Assembly: GCA_032173965.1 (NCBI GenBank)
Contig: JAVUNC010000005.1
Location: 44,254,501-44,318,500, forward strand
Origin: Sitta carolinensis
Taxonomy: Eukaryota; Chordata; Aves; Passeriformes; Sittidae
Reading direction: 5' to 3'
Length of the DNA stretch: 64,000 nucleotides
The position numbers and the translations under genes were made by a program. Positions 1 to 31,723 of this stretch are shown piece after piece. Position 1 is the stretch's first letter. Every line of letters starts with the position of its first letter. The notes below the pieces were generated by a model that was given only the letters and a program-made list of their open reading frames with translations, did not search any database and was not told the origin of the DNA.

Positions 1-1141
1 TTCTCTGAAGCCAACAGAATTTGTAGGGTGCTTAGCACTTCATTATTTCAAAGGGTATTTCAAAGCAGCATTTCCAGACTTTCATATAAGTTGATTGTAT
101 ACATTACACTGTCTCAGCCAGAGCCAGAGAGCTGGGGAGGGACTATGTACAACGTAGAATAGTATATTCCCTTTGTTTTCCAGCATGCAGGAGAAGGCAG
201 CAGATACATTCCTTATATGTAGTTTTTCACTATTTTCCCCCACCAAACACTCTTCTGTTGCTCATCTTCTGCTGAATTAATTGGAAAAAGTCATTCTAAT
301 TTGTGGTCTTTGTTTTCTCATTGTCTGAGCTGTCACATGTCTATCATGTTTCTACTTTCTCTTCTTTCTTTTTTCTGTCTGTGTGTCTTATAGTGCTTTT
401 GATTCAGCCCTGCATTATATTTATAAATGGGAAAAGTGCGTTTTCATTGAATTATTCATTTAAAATTATTTGACTCTTCATGTTTAAGAATAAAAGATGT
501 TCAGCCTGCTTGTTTTTCATGCTATTTAATGAGTAGCTGTGTCCTTGAGGGAGATGAAGTGTACTGTTTGGAAGCTCCAGTCTTAAATGTTAGAAGTAAA
601 TTTATAAATAAAATAATTGCATGAAAAATTAACCTCCCTAGGTAGCTTGTTTCAAGCGTCTCTTCCTTCAATTGTTTTTTGTTGATACCTAAATCAGTTA
701 AATAGTTCTCTGTGTTCAGTGGAACACTCAAACCCTCTATCATTGCCCTCTATTTCACCTTTTGCTGTTAGCTCAATTTCTTCAATTTCTCATCTTAGGA
801 AAAGTCTTCCAAATTACTAACCAATTCTTGCTGCTCTTCATTTTACCTACAGACGATCATGATAAACTTTGTGTGCAAGTCTGTTCATAAAGGTTTCCTC
901 CCTTGAATCCTGTCTTACTAGTTTCCTGCAAGAGATGTCATTAACCACAAATTTATACCAAGACAATAAATATTTCTAACTTACTCATTGGTTGTAGTTC
1001 AAAAATCTGGCTTTATATGGAACTATTGGTATATATGCATATGTATATTGGTATATATGTACTTTTTTGGTACCTCTAATCTTCATAAAGCTATTAATTT
1101 GGTATTTTTTCTTATTTTTCTTTTTCTTTTTTATTTTTCAG

Positions 1142-1261
1142 ATCCCATTTAATGTTAATTTGCAGTCAATATCAAATTTGGAAGAAATATTTGATCTTGC
1201 CAATGGATGTATAATAACTGAAGGAAGTCTCTTCGATTGGATCGTTTCTCTGCTTCACTAA
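1142..1261 (+). CDS. CFAP54: Probable last coding exon of CFAP54 (cilia and flagella associated protein 54)
   Basis: A long pyrimidine tract ends in a consensus AG at 1140-1141. It is followed by 39 open codons and a TAA stop at 1259-1261. The peptide starts IPFNVNLQSISNLEEIFDLA and ends DWIVSLLH, with normal protein composition unlike the AT-rich flanks. In vertebrates CFAP54, needed for assembly of motile-cilium axonemes, lies directly upstream of NEDD1 on the same strand, which is the arrangement here. The identity is inferred from this synteny and the exon structure; I could not align it to a reference. The rest of the gene lies outside the window, or in small exons that I could not place in 1-1140. 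Confidence 0.6.
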   Translation: MPFNVNLQSISNLEEIFDLANGCIITEGSLFDWIVSLLH

Positions 1262-1430
1262 ATGCTATTTTACAATAACTTAATCAGTTATTACCTGAAT
1301 GCTACAGACTTAGATTTAAGTTCGAGTGTTAATGTAAGAACTTCATTAATCACATCAGGATTTGACTCCTGTTATATTTTATAATTTTCACTTTTAGCTT
1401 ATTTCTAATTAAGCATTAATAGATTTTAAA

Positions 1431-1851
1431 ATTAAAATAATATTTTAGGAATTTAATATTTTATAAGTAGTTTCTTTATAAGAGGATTTTCTAGCTTTTC
1501 AATAATTTCTTAGTATTTAGAAAAGCTGAATAGGTTTGTAGCCTTCTAGATCCTGCTAATAGATATTTCTTTCTCTCCTGAAATTGTGTTCTTATCAGCA
1601 ATTTTTAAATTGCTTTTGAAGTTATCAAAAGTTGGTATTATTTCTGAAGTTAAGAATTTTTGGGAGGGCAAAAATCTTCACTGAGTTCGTTCTTTTATTT
1701 ACCTGTTTGGAAACTAGCATTTCAGGTTGTCGATGGTGCAAGTGATTGTTCAGATGTCTTCATAATTTCAAAGCATTTTTTTTTAAAAACCAAACAAAAC
1801 CCCCACAATAGATAAACATCTTCCCCTCAATGAGGCAGTACAAAGAATAAA
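1431..1851 (+). terminator. Possible poly(A) signals for the CFAP54-like gene
   Basis: After the stop at 1261 there is an ATTAAA at 1431-1436 and an AATAAA at 1846-1851. Either could define the 3' end of the upstream gene. Neither has a striking GT-rich downstream element, so the true cleavage site is undecided. Confidence 0.3.
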
Positions 1852-3334
1852 ATGGTACAATACGGAATTTTGTATCATTCTAAAAGGCTAAGGGAACCTT
1901 TCTGAACATTGCTGTAAACATTATTTTAAAATGCTGAAGAAACACAAATGAGTCCTAACAACAGTGACCTGAGGCAATATGCTTGAGCATATTTCTCCAT
2001 CTCAGGGGGTGGAGCATCTCAAATGCTCCTAGTGATTGAGATGGAGAATTCGACATGAACCAGTGTTAGGCTAGCAGACCAGGGAGGGGCCATGGCCTTT
2101 TGGTTTTGCTCACATCCCAAAGCCAGGCACTCCTTTGCTACTAAGATTGATTTGTTTGCAACAAACAGTAAAAAAACCCCAGGACATTTGGGCAGGAATG
2201 CTGTGAGACTTGTCCTATAACTAGCTATGGTTTTGTATTTCCAGGAAAATTCAGCATTAATGGTTACCATTCCTGGGTTCATTTCCTGTTAAAAATGCCC
2301 TTTCACTGCAGTCAGGCATTCCCTGTATTGTAGCCCAGTGATAAAACTTTTTTGACCTATTTGGAAATTGCAGAGTTACCTTGGCTTATGCTTTTCACAA
2401 AAATATTACCTTGTTGAGTTTCTTTTAAGGAGGAAGAAGGAGAGAGAGGTAAGATTCTAAATAATGAGTATTTTAAATGTGATCAGTACAGGAAGAAAGG
2501 GAATAAAGTTTTCTCCTATTTTTTTTCATTCTTATAAAAGAAAGAAGACTGGATGTATTTACGTTATGTATAGCTGTTTAAAAGTTGTGCTGTTTTTTAT
2601 TTTGTGTACACTTTTCTGGAATGCTGTAGGTAGTAGGAAAATTAGAAGGATAATGATACAATGATAAAAAGAAAGAGAAAAATGAGTAATTAATAGGGCG
2701 GTTATTTTTGCAAGACAGTTTTAAAACCGAGTTAGTATGATTATTTAACTCGAGTGCCTAATAGCCTGTTTGGAGGAGACACTCAGCATTATTTTCATTT
2801 TCATCACTTTTCATTAAAAGAATTTATTGTTCTGCAATTGTTCAAAAAGCAGGAAAGATAAAAATTGACATCACTCATTTTTCTTTTACAAGGAACAAGT
2901 AGGAAATTGCAGCTTTTTTAAAAAGAAAAACAACAACCGAACAAACAAGGTGTTCTGTCTTTAGTTGTGCTTTGTAAAAACTAAAACCACATCTTTTTCT
3001 GTTTGGGGTCACCTTGAGGATTAACATAGGACTTTTAAACAGCTTAATTAATATTTGTAAAACATGCTATAGCATCAGCTGAAAATGGAAGTGAAGTTCT
3101 GTTACAGACAAGGTTTTTTCAGCGCTGTCTATCTGGACCTTGTTATATTTCCTATACTTGAAAGAGAAATATTAAATAAAAGCCTTTACCTATTCATTTA
3201 AAATACATTACTATACTTACTCTCCTATAATACGTACTTTCTAAATTTTTTTTGAAAGAAAAATATTATCCTTTAATACAGCACAGTGGAATAATAACAT
3301 TAAAATGTCGACCTCACTGTATCCATAGCAGCAG

Positions 3335-3372
3335 ATTTTATTCTCATAAACACAGGTTTATGAGAATAAAAT
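3335..3372. repeat. Perfect inverted repeat, 17-bp arms with 4-base loop
   Basis: The left arm (3335-3351) and right arm (3356-3372) are exact reverse complements across all 17 bases. They are separated by ACAG at 3352-3355. Because A+T dominates the arms, a DNA cruciform is easy to form. No LTR, transposon end or terminator family was recognised at its borders. Confidence 0.9.
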
Positions 3373-5305
3373 GCAGGTTTCAGAAGAAATATTGGAGAAA
3401 ACATTTTTCTTTTAGCATATAATTAAATTCTTTAGTTAAAATCTGCTTGTATGCAGGGAAGCTCATATCTGAATGTCTCCAGTAATTGCACAGAAAAAAG
3501 TATAAAAGAATTGCAAAGTAAATTGTATCTTGGTTATGTATTGCAGTAGTTGGGTGGGGTTTTTTTCTTACCAGTAAACAGAGACTAAAGCCTTCAATAT
3601 GTGAAACCAGAATAGATTTTTGTCAGCATCATGCTGAATTAGATTTGCCTAGAATACTGCAAAATTAAAAAATAAGAGGAAGAAGTAGGATCTCACTATG
3701 TAAGGGAAGACCTTCCTGCTATGGGCAGTTCTCTATGATCTGCCCCACAGAACAATGCCCAAGAGCTACTCACCATATTGACAGCTTTGAACCCCTGGCA
3801 TGTTTACCAATTCCTTTCAAATTTTAACTAAAATATTTCTCCATTCTACATGTATGGAATGGATAGAGCATCCCTATCTGATAAATCATGGATGGGGCAA
3901 GGAGAGAGAGAGACAGAGCGAGGAAGGAGAGCACACTGTGGGAGAAATTGAAAGATTCTGAAAAGAATGACATTTTATCTTCAGTCCATCCCCTCGGGTG
4001 AGGGACAAGAAAGACCTATGCAAAACTAAACAACAGTAAAAAGAGGTGTATGGGTTTTTAAAATTATTTTGGAATTTTCTGTTACGTGAACTGAACGAAG
4101 CAAAAATGCTGAGAACAAAACCAGCTTCTGGTCCTGTAATTAAAAATTGTATCATCAAGAACATGCTAGAGCTCAAATTGAATTTGAATGGGGAGCTTAA
4201 CAGTGAGAGGTCTGAATGGATTTTAGAATATTTCAGTTTTCAAATACTGTTTCGATATAGTTTTAAGTTATATTGATGCCTTGAAAGATGCTCTATATTC
4301 AAGGCATTCACAGGATTTCTCATGCCTACAAATATATATTAACTTGAAATTATTTCTGGTTAAATTAATTTTATGATGTGGAAATCAGTAATTTCACACA
4401 GATTTATCCAATTGTATGTGACTAGTTTTTAAATTCCACTACAGCTCCAATTCACAATAATTTTTTGTTGTCCAAAGTATATATCCATTTTCTGGATGAC
4501 ATCAATCTAACAAAATAATCCTAGTAATTACCCTCACTATGCCTCAGTTTCTTTATCTGAAGGTAACAGTAATCCCCTCATCAGTGAGGGATTTTAAGTT
4601 TTCTGCATCAACATTTGGAAAATATTTTCAGATCCTTGAATGAAAGAGGAAGGCTATTTATGCTATTATTCAACCGAAACACACTGTAAAGGGAACAGTC
4701 ATTTGTTTCCAGTCCATTTTCAGTGAAATCCAAGAAGGAAGATTCTTTAAAAGAATAATGATGGAGTTAGAATTAATTGTTGGCTAATATGCTGAACTAA
4801 TTAAGCCAGCAGAGAGATTCATTTATGCTTGCCAAAGGTTTTCTTTGAGTTAAAGATACCGAGAACATCATTAAATGAGAGAAGTGAAAATATGAAGCAT
4901 AGGTTAATCTTTAAAACAGAGTGGGTGAAAGGTCCAGAGGCAAGTGCTGAAGTCAAATATTTACCACTGCAATTTAATTTTCCACTTTGAAAGCCCAGAG
5001 ATAATTAGAATTATTCTCATTTGTCTACCATCTCAGCCAGCATGATTTAGGATTCTACTTAATGTGCAAAGAAAAAAAAGAAAGACTGTGCTGAAGCAAG
5101 TGGCACCGAAACTCTCACTGTGGAACCAGAATACACTACACCTAAGGAATAATCATGAGCTGACTGAGCCAGCCCTATAGTCCTGTGTGGAGGGTGAAAG
5201 TCTGTGAAAACACAGAGCACCCACAGGGCCGGTTTAGACATTCTGTTGTCCTTAAAAATAAACCTTCTGATTTGTTTTAGTATAGTGGAGTCAGTTCTCA
5301 TAAAT

Positions 5306-5541
5306 TGTAAGATAAACAAAAATCATGTTTACATTCCTTTGTAAAAGGTATCACCTGATGGACTTCTCAAGAGACCAGTGAAGATGGAGAGGTGGTAACC
5401 TCTCTGTCCAATCTCTGATCACTGTCCAGAAACTTATATATACGAAGTCAACAATAAACTAAAATCTCCTTCCTTTCTTCTTCTCTACCTGAACACCTGT
5501 TGTGTGTGTTACTGTGTGTTTCTATCTGCGTCACAGTAACA
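5306..5541 (+). mobile_element. Probable solo LTR of an avian endogenous retrovirus
   Basis: The segment begins TG and ends CA. It contains a TATA-like TATATATA at about 5435, an AATAAA at about 5452, and then a T/C-rich and GT-rich tail, which is the order expected of LTR promoter, poly(A) signal and R/U5. No retroviral coding sequence flanks it, so it would be a solo LTR. A clean target-site duplication could not be identified, so the borders are approximate. Confidence 0.45.
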
Positions 5542-7390
5542 ACATTCAGAGTTGAAAAGTACATTTTAGCAGCCATCAAAAAATTTCAGTGCCCTAGGCA
5601 AAGCTCCTTGCTTCTTGGCAGTAACACTTGCTTCATTCCCTGTGAATTTTGGCATCATACAGCTACTAAACAGCAGAGCTAGCAGCGAAAGTCAAGATTC
5701 TGTCTATCCTATGAAATTACTGGATATATTTTATCATCATGCGATGCACAGTATATTAATTAACTCTGTTACATTCCTATGACTCCACTACTAAATGGGA
5801 TAATACCAACTTTAAAGTGGTTTCCAAACCATTCTAAAACCCAATTATAACCATAAAGAAATTCAGGCCTTTTTTCCCTAGTGTCCTGACTGGTCTTACT
5901 CCCCCGGAACTCTGTGGCTCATCCTTCAGAACCTAACGTCACTGCCCCTACAATGGAAACCTTGTTTATGGGCAAAGAGGAAACCTATGTATGTTTAAAG
6001 GCAAAAATGTATTAGCATAATTGAAATCTTAGCCTAATCCAAGAACTGTTATCAATCCAGGTCTAATTTTCATGGGAAAAGAAAGAATATTTCTATGTGC
6101 CAGAAGTTGTAATAATAAGAGTAATAATACAGTTAAAATTATTATATAAACTATTTTTGCTTCTCTTCACCTGTGCATTGCTCACACTTCCACTGCTTTT
6201 ACAGCCTTGCCCAGGTGGCCTTTCAGCAACACCACCACTTTGGCTTTAAGCCTCCTTTCCCCAAACAGGATACACCACTGTGTCCCAATGGTTCCTTACA
6301 AATACCAAAGACAAGCACAGCACAGACACTGGCATAAAAAAATGCCAGCAAAGGTCCTACCAGCAGGAAAAACTGATTGAATTGAGGGGCTGTTACAGAA
6401 TGAAGCAAAACATGCTGATCATGTTTACTTAAAATCCCCCAAATTTTTAATTGTAAGGCTTCAGGGCTTGTCAGGCAGGTGCTCACCTGTGTCTGTAAAA
6501 GGTTACACTCCGAAATGCAGAGATAAAGGAAAAGAGCCAGAGGATATGGTTGTGGTAAAGAAAAGGCTTTGGATTCTCTCTATACTGAAGCTAACACAGA
6601 GTAACAAGCGCTGGCCTCCGAATTGAAACATGACAGTTTTAGCAGCAAATGAGGACTACGAAGTGGAGCAAGGGCAGGAGATCTGCAGGAATGCTGTGGA
6701 TCCCTTAACACTCGGCTGAGAAGGCAGGTGATTGAAGACATAAATTATGACTAATGATTGGTTAATGAGGATTAATAGATACAAGAAAGACACGATCCTC
6801 ATTGCTGTAGAGAAATAATGGCATTTTGTGTAACAGTGGCAGGATTTTTTTTCTCTTGATTCTGAGTTCATTTCTACAGACTAGATATTAAATGACCTTG
6901 GAAGATCAATACTCCTTCAGAACAGGAGTAAATCAGGCATTTCAGCTCAACGATTCTGAGGGTACACAGGGTATAAACTCAGATCTCTACAAAAAGTTTT
7001 GCTACAAGGTCCCACGTGTAATACACCTTTAAATTTAGTGCATAATTTTGTGTTTAGGGATAGAAAGGAGTGCAAACACGCATTACCTTAAAGGAAGTGC
7101 TACCTTTTGTTTTATCAGATGAAAATAACATAAAGGTCTCCTGTAAAATTCTGTGCATGACCAGGATAACAGTTCTATTGCAAGTCAGGAACCAGATGCA
7201 GAAATTCCCCATTACTTGGTATTACTAGAAGTAATGTATTAACTACTATCATTTATTTCGCTCTGTCGCCATGATATCCCAGCGTCCCAACGTAGGGACA
7301 TCACAGATGCCGGCTGTGCTGGATGCCTTTTGCTCAGCACTGGAATCTGCGTTTTCGATTCGAAATGCGGCAGACGTGATGCGCCTCAAA
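5542..7390. other. Intergenic sequence upstream of the NEDD1 CpG island
   Basis: No supported gene on either strand. Open frames here are short and their composition does not look coding. Base composition shifts from AT-rich to CpG-rich from about 7260, leading into the island. Confidence 0.6.
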
Positions 7391-7950
7391 CACGCTCACG
7401 GCCGGTTTATTGCGTGGCCAGCGCCACGTTCCTCCCGCACAGCCGAGGCTCCGGCGCGGGGCTGCGGCCGCCCCGCTGACCGAGCCGGGCGCGGCCCCTC
7501 CGGGCCGCCGTAGCGCCGGCAGCGGCGCGCGGGGGCTGCCGGGACGGGGCGTGTGAACTTGGGCGCGGCGCGGAAAGTCGGGCCGCGCGCGCGGGGCCGG
7601 GGTCGCGCGGCCGGGCCCAGTCGGGGCGGGCGGAGCCGGGGCCGGGCCCATTCCCGGTCCCGTTCCCGGTCCCGTTCCCGTCCCTCAGGCGGCGCTCGGC
7701 CGGGCCGGGCCGGCGGGCGAGCAGCGGGGGCTCGGCCCGGTGCCCGCCGGCCAGGTGCGCAGCGCCGCGGGCAGAGCGCGGGAGCGGGGCCGGGCGGTGG
7801 CGATGCCGGTGCCGGTGCCGGTGCCGGTGGCGTGGGGCAGGGTGCGCCGAGTGGCTCCTCCCGCTGCCTCTAGGGCTCAGTTGCGGGGCGGGAGACAAGC
7901 TCCGTGTGAGGCGGGAGGAGCGGCTCCGCGGGCTGATGCCGAGTGAAGAA
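7390..7950 (+). promoter_or_regulatory. NEDD1: CpG island: NEDD1 promoter and untranslated first exon region
   Basis: About 560 bases of very high G+C with dense CpG, sharply different from both sides, and about 0.8 kb before the NEDD1 start codon. There is no clear TATA box, as usual for housekeeping cell-cycle genes. The coding region begins only 8 bases inside its exon (8741), so a 5' UTR exon must lie upstream. Possible first-exon donors are CAG/GTGCGC near 7754, CCGT/GTGAGG near 7905 and GGC/GTATGT near 7953; the sequence alone does not decide which is used. Long GC-rich open frames on both strands are a composition artefact. Confidence 0.8.
7648..7829. repeat. GC-rich hexanucleotide arrays inside the NEDD1 CpG island
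   Basis: Two short tandem arrays lie in the promoter region. About six units alternate between CCGGTC and CCGTTC at 7648-7685, and there are four GCCGGT units at 7804-7829. Both are G-rich on one strand. Imperfect arrays of this kind commonly vary in length between individuals. Confidence 0.7.
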
Positions 7951-8748
7951 GGCGTATGTGGAGCCTGAATTTCTGGTGTAGTTTTGTGAAGATTAACGCT
8001 CCCAGTAAGAATGAATGGCCTGAGGCTGTGGGGAAACGTCCCGCAAACTTTGGCTAAGGGGTGCTTGTGTTTTCAGCTGAAGGGAAGTTTATAGTCCTCT
8101 TTTGTTGATAGCTTAAAATTACTAGGAGTAAAAAAAGCTGAGAGTCAGCGTTTCAAACCAGGCATCGGTTAACCTGGCTATAAATCTTAAAGGGTGTCAG
8201 TCAGAATAAGTAGCGGTACATTGTTCTTGGCCTTCTGGTTTTGTAATGTTTCGTAAGGTGCGTTGAAAGGTGACCCATTGTCGCTCGTATTCTACTGTCA
8301 AAGGTTTAGTTTAAGGATTCTCGGATGTCTCCTTTGGAATGATGGGATGAACGCTAAACCTTTAGGTCCATACGGCCCGCAACAGTTTGGTTTATATATC
8401 CCCATCTACTGGCGGGAAATGGGTCCTTCAGATTCTCCAGGCTTCTTGGTAGGCAGGCAGCTGTGAACTGTGGAGATAAAAGCTTCATTTTAGCCTCTTG
8501 ATGCCATAGAGGGGGTGGCATTTCCTGTAAGAGTTCAAGTAGCAAAAGCATGGAGTGTCTGCAGGTTTCACTCGTGTATGCAGCTGAAGGGTACTAGTTG
8601 TTTAACTCTCCAAATAAATGTTGCATTTGTCAAGAAAACTTCAACTGTACTGTTTAAAATTGTTATTTTGAATTGTTAGGTTGCCTAGTTTATTTTTTAT
8701 TTTATGTATTTTCACTTATTCATTTATTTCTGCAAAACAGGTGCAGCC

Positions 8749-28921
<20,173 letters not shown>

Positions 28922-31105
28922 AAGATTTACATTTCCAGTTTTATTAGCGTGATCTCTCTACAGGTGGTGTGTTGTCTCTGACAGATCGTCTATCATCACT
29001 GAAGTATTGTTTGAAGACCTGTTATTATTTTGAACATGAATCTATTCTTCTAAATAACTGGTGTAAGACACTGTGTCTAATTATAAAATTTGTAGCAGAT
29101 AGGCACTGTGTAAAGAGCACTTGCATCCTCATGCTGACCACCTTGCGACGCAGCCTCCTAACAGAAGAACTCAAAGGACAAGTACGGTATTGGAGTTTTA
29201 GCAATACTTTAAAGTGCCTTTTCGTAAACAAAATCAAACCAGGACAGATGCTTTTACTGTAAGAACTTTTTTATATATACTTACTTTTCTATCTGCTTCT
29301 TTATTCTACTGCTGTCAGAAACAATCACTACAGCTTGCCTTTCAGATACTTTCCTTGAAGAAAAAGGGGAGTGAAAGCTCCTCTTTTGCACAACATGGAG
29401 TCTTGTTTACAAAGCTGGAAAGTACAGTAGTCGGTTAAGTTTATTCAGCTGGCAACTCTTCTGTCCTGAGTAAAACTAGAGCTTGAAGATATTCCCAAAT
29501 TTGGTGCCACAATTTCTTACTAAATTCATAAGTTTGTTGTTGTTGCAAGTGCTACATCAACTGCACAATGAGATTTTTTTGTTACTACTTTGGCTATGAG
29601 TCTAGAATTCTTTTTATTTACATGTATTTGAATGTTGTCATAGCTTGTCCTATCTGAATGCAACTTTAGTCTTCAAAATGTAAGTATATTAATAATATAG
29701 CCATTAATAATACAAAAATGTGGTAATTCAAGTCTTTCAGTCTGACTCAAGCACCTTTTGTGCCCAACCTCCCCTTCCTTTGGTAGCGAACAATTAATAT
29801 TGAACAGTTGTGTTACAGTTTTGAGTCATGTTGGTTCAGCATTATTGTGGCCTTTTCACATAGCTGTGTACCAAATCTGTTATCTTGTATTATTAACAAT
29901 CATTAAAGAGCAATCATTACTTCAGTAGCATAATAGTATCATATTGGTATGTAAACATTTCTAAAATGAAGCTCAGTAGGAAGTCCTAACTATTGAAGTG
30001 CATGGGATATTTGGCTTGGCCTTTATTTTGCCAAGAGGATTAAATTAAAACTTCAATTTTAAATTAATTTAAAAATAAAATGAAAATTTTCAATTGAGTT
30101 TAAAAATTTCTCTGAAAGACTTCTTCTACAGGTGCTTCTTGCTATTTAAGTTTTTCTGGAGGCTTCTTAATTTTCCCTCTAATTTTGATTGTTCCTTTTC
30201 ACAAATTCAGAACTCAAGCAAAGTCTGAAGAACATGGCAGGTTGATTATTTACATCATCAAGTGTTTAAATCCACGACGACACTGCTACTAAATGAGTAG
30301 ATAAATGAAAGCCATAATATATAGTGTAACTTATTTTTATATGCTGCAAAACTAAAGAAACTCCAAACATGTCTGTAACATTTCCTTACCTTTAACTTTT
30401 TTTTAAAAAAAGAGACTTCCTTTTTTTGATGTCACTAATAAAAAACAGTCTTGTAGCAAAATGAGGGTGTTCAAGTAGCCTTTAATATTAGGGCAGTGTA
30501 CTTCTACTGCTTTTATAAGCTTTTAAAAGTATTTCTATATCACATATAGCTTCATATTGAGAGGAAGCAAAGAAATTTGGGGTTTTTTTACTAACTCTAA
30601 CACACAGTGTAGAGAACTCTTCGGTAAGTTCATAGGATATGTAAGCTTGACACATAGACAACACAGTTCATGAAGACAGTAGTAGTTGAAGGTGGCAAAA
30701 ATATCTTAGCATCCTTCTGTATAGCCTTTCCAGTGTTAATAAAGTAACCTTGCATATTTCCATCTCTTGATTTGTTCAAGTAATCTTGCTGGTGTACCTG
30801 GATGACAGCAGGGAATTAGACCATTATCTTGGGTATTTTGCGTATAGATAATTTGTTTTCCTTATTATTAATTATAGGAAATTTGACTCCAAACTGTATA
30901 ATGTTTTTAATTCACAAATGGAGGTGACTATAGGAAGAGTGATTAAAAAGATTTTTAGGGGTTTTGTCCATATCTCAGGATTACTGTAGCGCAAGTTGCT
31001 ACACATGCGTGGAGACCCACTCTGCCTGTCACTATAAGGGTATGTTTTGCCTTGTACACAATCTGATTTGTATGTTAAAATAAAGCTTGTTCTAACCTTT
31101 TTGGA
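28922..31105 (+). other. NEDD1: NEDD1 3' untranslated region with several poly(A) signals
   Basis: There is no coding sequence after the stop. Candidate poly(A) signals are ATTAAA at 29902-29907 and AATAAA at 30074-30079, 30437-30442, 30738-30743 and 31079-31084. The last is followed within 25 bases by a T-rich stretch and is the best distal site, giving a 3' UTR of about 2.2 kb. Shorter forms are likely from the earlier signals. The choice is inferred. Confidence 0.55.
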
Positions 31106-31611
31106 AAAAAAGCTGTGGCAATTTGCTTATTAAAGAGAATAATGTGTGTTGTAATTGTTATGCTTCATCAGGCACCTTCTACCTGAAATTCTGGAGTAAT
31201 CTCTCTTCTGCCTCTGTGGTTTCGTGTAGATCCTTCAGTCATTTCCACAGAAATAGTCACAATACCTCTGCTCTTGGAGTAAAGACAGATGAGTAGTTCC
31301 CCCTTCCAACTTGAAAACTGCTACAGTCTTACCAAAGAGATCACGTTCATAGCTAAAAATCATGTTCAAGCAGATGTTATGAGCAGGAGGAATAATCTTG
31401 TCTCCTAAGCTCCCTGGTGAGTTGGACATCCTGTGTCATCTTCATCTTAAACTTAGGGATGTTTAATTTTTTTAATTCTCTATTCTCATGCAAATACAGA
31501 CTTTCTGTGATGAAAAGTTTATTTGCAGTTTCAAGGTTTGTAGGGTTTGAAAACTGATTTTGACTCATTGATTTATTCTCACAAAAATGCAAAGTTCTGG
31601 CATGTTCTTAC

Positions 31612-31723
31612 TTCCTGGCAGCAGTCCACCACGGCCTGATACACAAGCCGTACTCGTCATAAGCACGACAAGGATGAATTTGGAAGTTGCACATTGCCCC
31701 TCCTGCACAAGGAACATGGCATA
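31612..31723 (-). other. Exon-like minus-strand segment with a Cys-rich reading frame
   Basis: On the minus strand a pyrimidine tract ending TTCTTTCTTCTAG precedes position 31723. A CAGGAA/GTAAGA donor follows position 31612, bounding 112 bases. One of two open frames has five regularly spaced Cys residues within about 25 codons, beginning CHVPCAGGAMCNFQIHPC and followed by DEYGLC. No family was recognised. It could be an exon of an unknown gene running toward NEDD1, a decayed exon, or chance. Confidence 0.3.

Larger units (their letters stand above)
1262..5305. other. Intergenic stretch between the CFAP54-like gene and the first LTR relic
   Basis: AT-rich sequence with no ORF that looks like a real gene on either strand. 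The open frames here are short, lack good splice borders and have low-complexity composition. It contains the probable 3' UTR of the upstream gene at its start and one strong inverted repeat at 3335-3372, listed separately. Confidence 0.6.

Noticed and set aside
393..480. Acceptor-like TGTGTGTCTTATAG followed by an open stretch
   Set aside because: No acceptable donor and no protein-like composition; more likely intronic.
7334..7946. Long overlapping GC-rich open frames on both strands, including one with a His-Arg repeat
   Set aside because: They follow from high G+C and few stop codons in a CpG island and from hexanucleotide repeats; no start, splice or homology support.
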